From assembly GCA_018056045.1 (NCBI GenBank), contig JAGPGI010000193.1, forward strand, positions 1 through 5,771: a stretch of DNA of 5,771 bases. The letters are read 5' to 3'. Positions 5,164 to 5,771 of the stretch are shown piece after piece (within the stretch, counting starts at the first letter, position 1; every line of letters starts with the position of its first letter). Position numbers and translations under genes: made by a program. The notes beneath the pieces were generated by a model. It made no database searches and was not told the DNA's origin. It saw only the letters and a program-made list of their open reading frames with translations. The DNA is from Paracoccus sp. (in: a-proteobacteria) (GTDB lineage: Bacteria > Pseudomonadota > Alphaproteobacteria > Rhodobacterales > Rhodobacteraceae).

Positions 5164-5191
5164 AAACCCCCGGAGGTTACTCCGGGGGTTT
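5164..5191 (-). terminator. Intrinsic-terminator-like hairpin after serA
   Basis: A perfect 12-bp inverted repeat, AAACCCCCGGAG (5164-5175) and CTCCGGGGGTTT (5180-5191), encloses a 4-nt loop. It starts 7 nt after the serA stop. On the minus strand the stem ends in TTT and is followed by CGCATTTCGG, an imperfect U-rich tail. The arms end in AAA/TTT, so it could also work in the opposite direction. It ends 19 nt before the phosphoesterase ATG, so it doubles as that gene's leader. Confidence 0.8.
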
Positions 5192-5198
5192 GCAAGGT

Positions 5199-5771
5199 TC
5201 AAACCTCGAAATGCAGCGGGCGGACCTGCAGGAACTTGCCGGTGGCCCGCAGCGCCTCCAGCACCTCGGGGCGCAGCGCCTCGTCCAGATAGAGGATGGC
5301 GATGGCGTCATTGCCGGCGCCGGTGCGGCCCAGGGTAAAGTTCGCGATGTTGACGCCCAGATCACCCAGCGTCATGCCCAGCGCGCCGATCACGCCCGGC
5401 ACGTCCCGGTTGCGGGTATACAGCATATGCTCGCCGATCTCGGCATCGATATTGATGCCGCGGATCTGGATGAAGCGCGGCTTGCCATCGCTGAAAACCG
5501 TCCCGGCGATCGAGCGCTCGCGCGTGTCTGTCACCACGGTCGCCTTGATATAGCCGTCAAAGACGCCGGTTTTGGCCTGCGTGGTCGTGGCGACCTGCAC
5601 GCCGCGCTCATGCGCCATGACCGGGGCCGAGACCATGTTCACATCCGGGTTCGTGGCCTTCATCACGCCGGCGATCACCGCCGCGTTCAGCGCCTTGAGG
5701 TTCATTTCCGCGGCGACACCGTCGTAAAGCACGTTGATCGCCTTGATCGGCTCATCGGTCATCTGGCCGAT
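5199..5771 (-). CDS. serA: D-3-phosphoglycerate dehydrogenase, C-terminal part (partial)
   Basis: About 190 C-terminal residues of SerA are visible; the catalytic N-terminal two thirds lie beyond the right edge. SerA oxidises 3-phosphoglycerate to 3-phosphohydroxypyruvate with NAD+, the first committed step of serine synthesis, in the cytoplasm. This is the long form (family size about 525-530 residues). It has an intervening allosteric substrate-binding domain (from the EPIKAINVLYDG strand through AGTVFSDGKPRFIQIRG), followed by a C-terminal ACT domain (HMLYTRNRDVPGVIGALG, then GVNIANFTLGRTGAGNDAIAILYLD), ending LHFEV. The ACT domain's N-R-D-x-P-G-x-I-G and N-I-x-x-F-x-L-G-R motifs are typical. 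The Met at 5762 is internal, since the frame continues upstream (I-G-Q) to the edge; it should not be taken as the start. A strong hairpin follows the stop. Confidence 0.96.
   Translation of the reverse strand: MGQMTDEPIKAINVLYDGVAAEMNLKALNAAVIAGVMKATNPDVNMVSAPVMAHERGVQVATTTQAKTGVFDGYIKATVVTDTRERSIAGTVFSDGKPRFIQIRGINIDAEIGEHMLYTRNRDVPGVIGALGMTLGDLGVNIANFTLGRTGAGNDAIAILYLDEALRPEVLEALRATGKFLQVRPLHFEV

Noticed and set aside
5145..5195. 17-residue N-terminal extension of the phosphoesterase
   Set aside because: These codons coincide with the terminator hairpin, and the ribosome site GGGGAGAGGG lies after them, directly before the ATG at 5144.

Overview
The window looks like chromosomal DNA from a GC-rich alphaproteobacterium of the Rhodobacteraceae, probably Paracoccus-like. 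This is an inference from the high GC, the character of the SerA C-terminus, HspQ, CreA and RsbV/RsbW-type proteins, and C/G-ending codons; no taxonomic search was possible. No phage, insertion sequence, tRNA, rRNA or CRISPR array is visible.

Left part (1-1386). A truncated gene for a small exported or lipoprotein-like protein runs leftward off the window. A divergent intergenic region of about 270 bases separates it from a rightward two-gene operon. That operon encodes a STAS-domain anti-sigma factor antagonist (RsbV type) and a GHKL-fold anti-sigma kinase (RsbW type), joined by a one-base TGATG stop/start overlap. Such pairs work by partner switching: the kinase holds a sigma factor or phosphorylates the antagonist, and the unphosphorylated antagonist releases the sigma factor. 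The nearest described precedent is the RbaV/RbaW pair of Rhodobacter capsulatus, linked to gene transfer agent production and stationary-phase survival. Neither a sigma factor nor a PP2C-type phosphatase is encoded here. The divergent region holds two similar palindromes whose centres are exactly 20 bp apart, a candidate operator.

Middle (1387-2640). A 232-base convergent spacer contains a cluster of short tandem repeats. Two leftward genes follow: hspQ (YccV-like, a Lon-associated heat-shock protein) and creA (secreted CreA-family protein). A long hairpin lies in the creA leader, just after the upstream transporter gene.

Right part (2629-5771), all leftward. It holds a Na+/phosphate cotransporter fused to a C-terminal PhoU-like domain, a PPP-family metallophosphoesterase, and the C-terminal third of serA (D-3-phosphoglycerate dehydrogenase, long form with ACT domain). 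A perfect 12-bp intrinsic-terminator-like hairpin sits between serA and the phosphoesterase. The transporter gene has a recognisable promoter, which argues for a start codon downstream of the longest reading frame.

Apart from the rsbVW pair with its upstream dyads, these are ordinary housekeeping and accessory genes. I do not see a clearly new multi-gene system. The points most worth a second look are the dyad pair, the orphan partner-switching module, the creA leader hairpin and the terminator/attenuator-like hairpin before the phosphoesterase.
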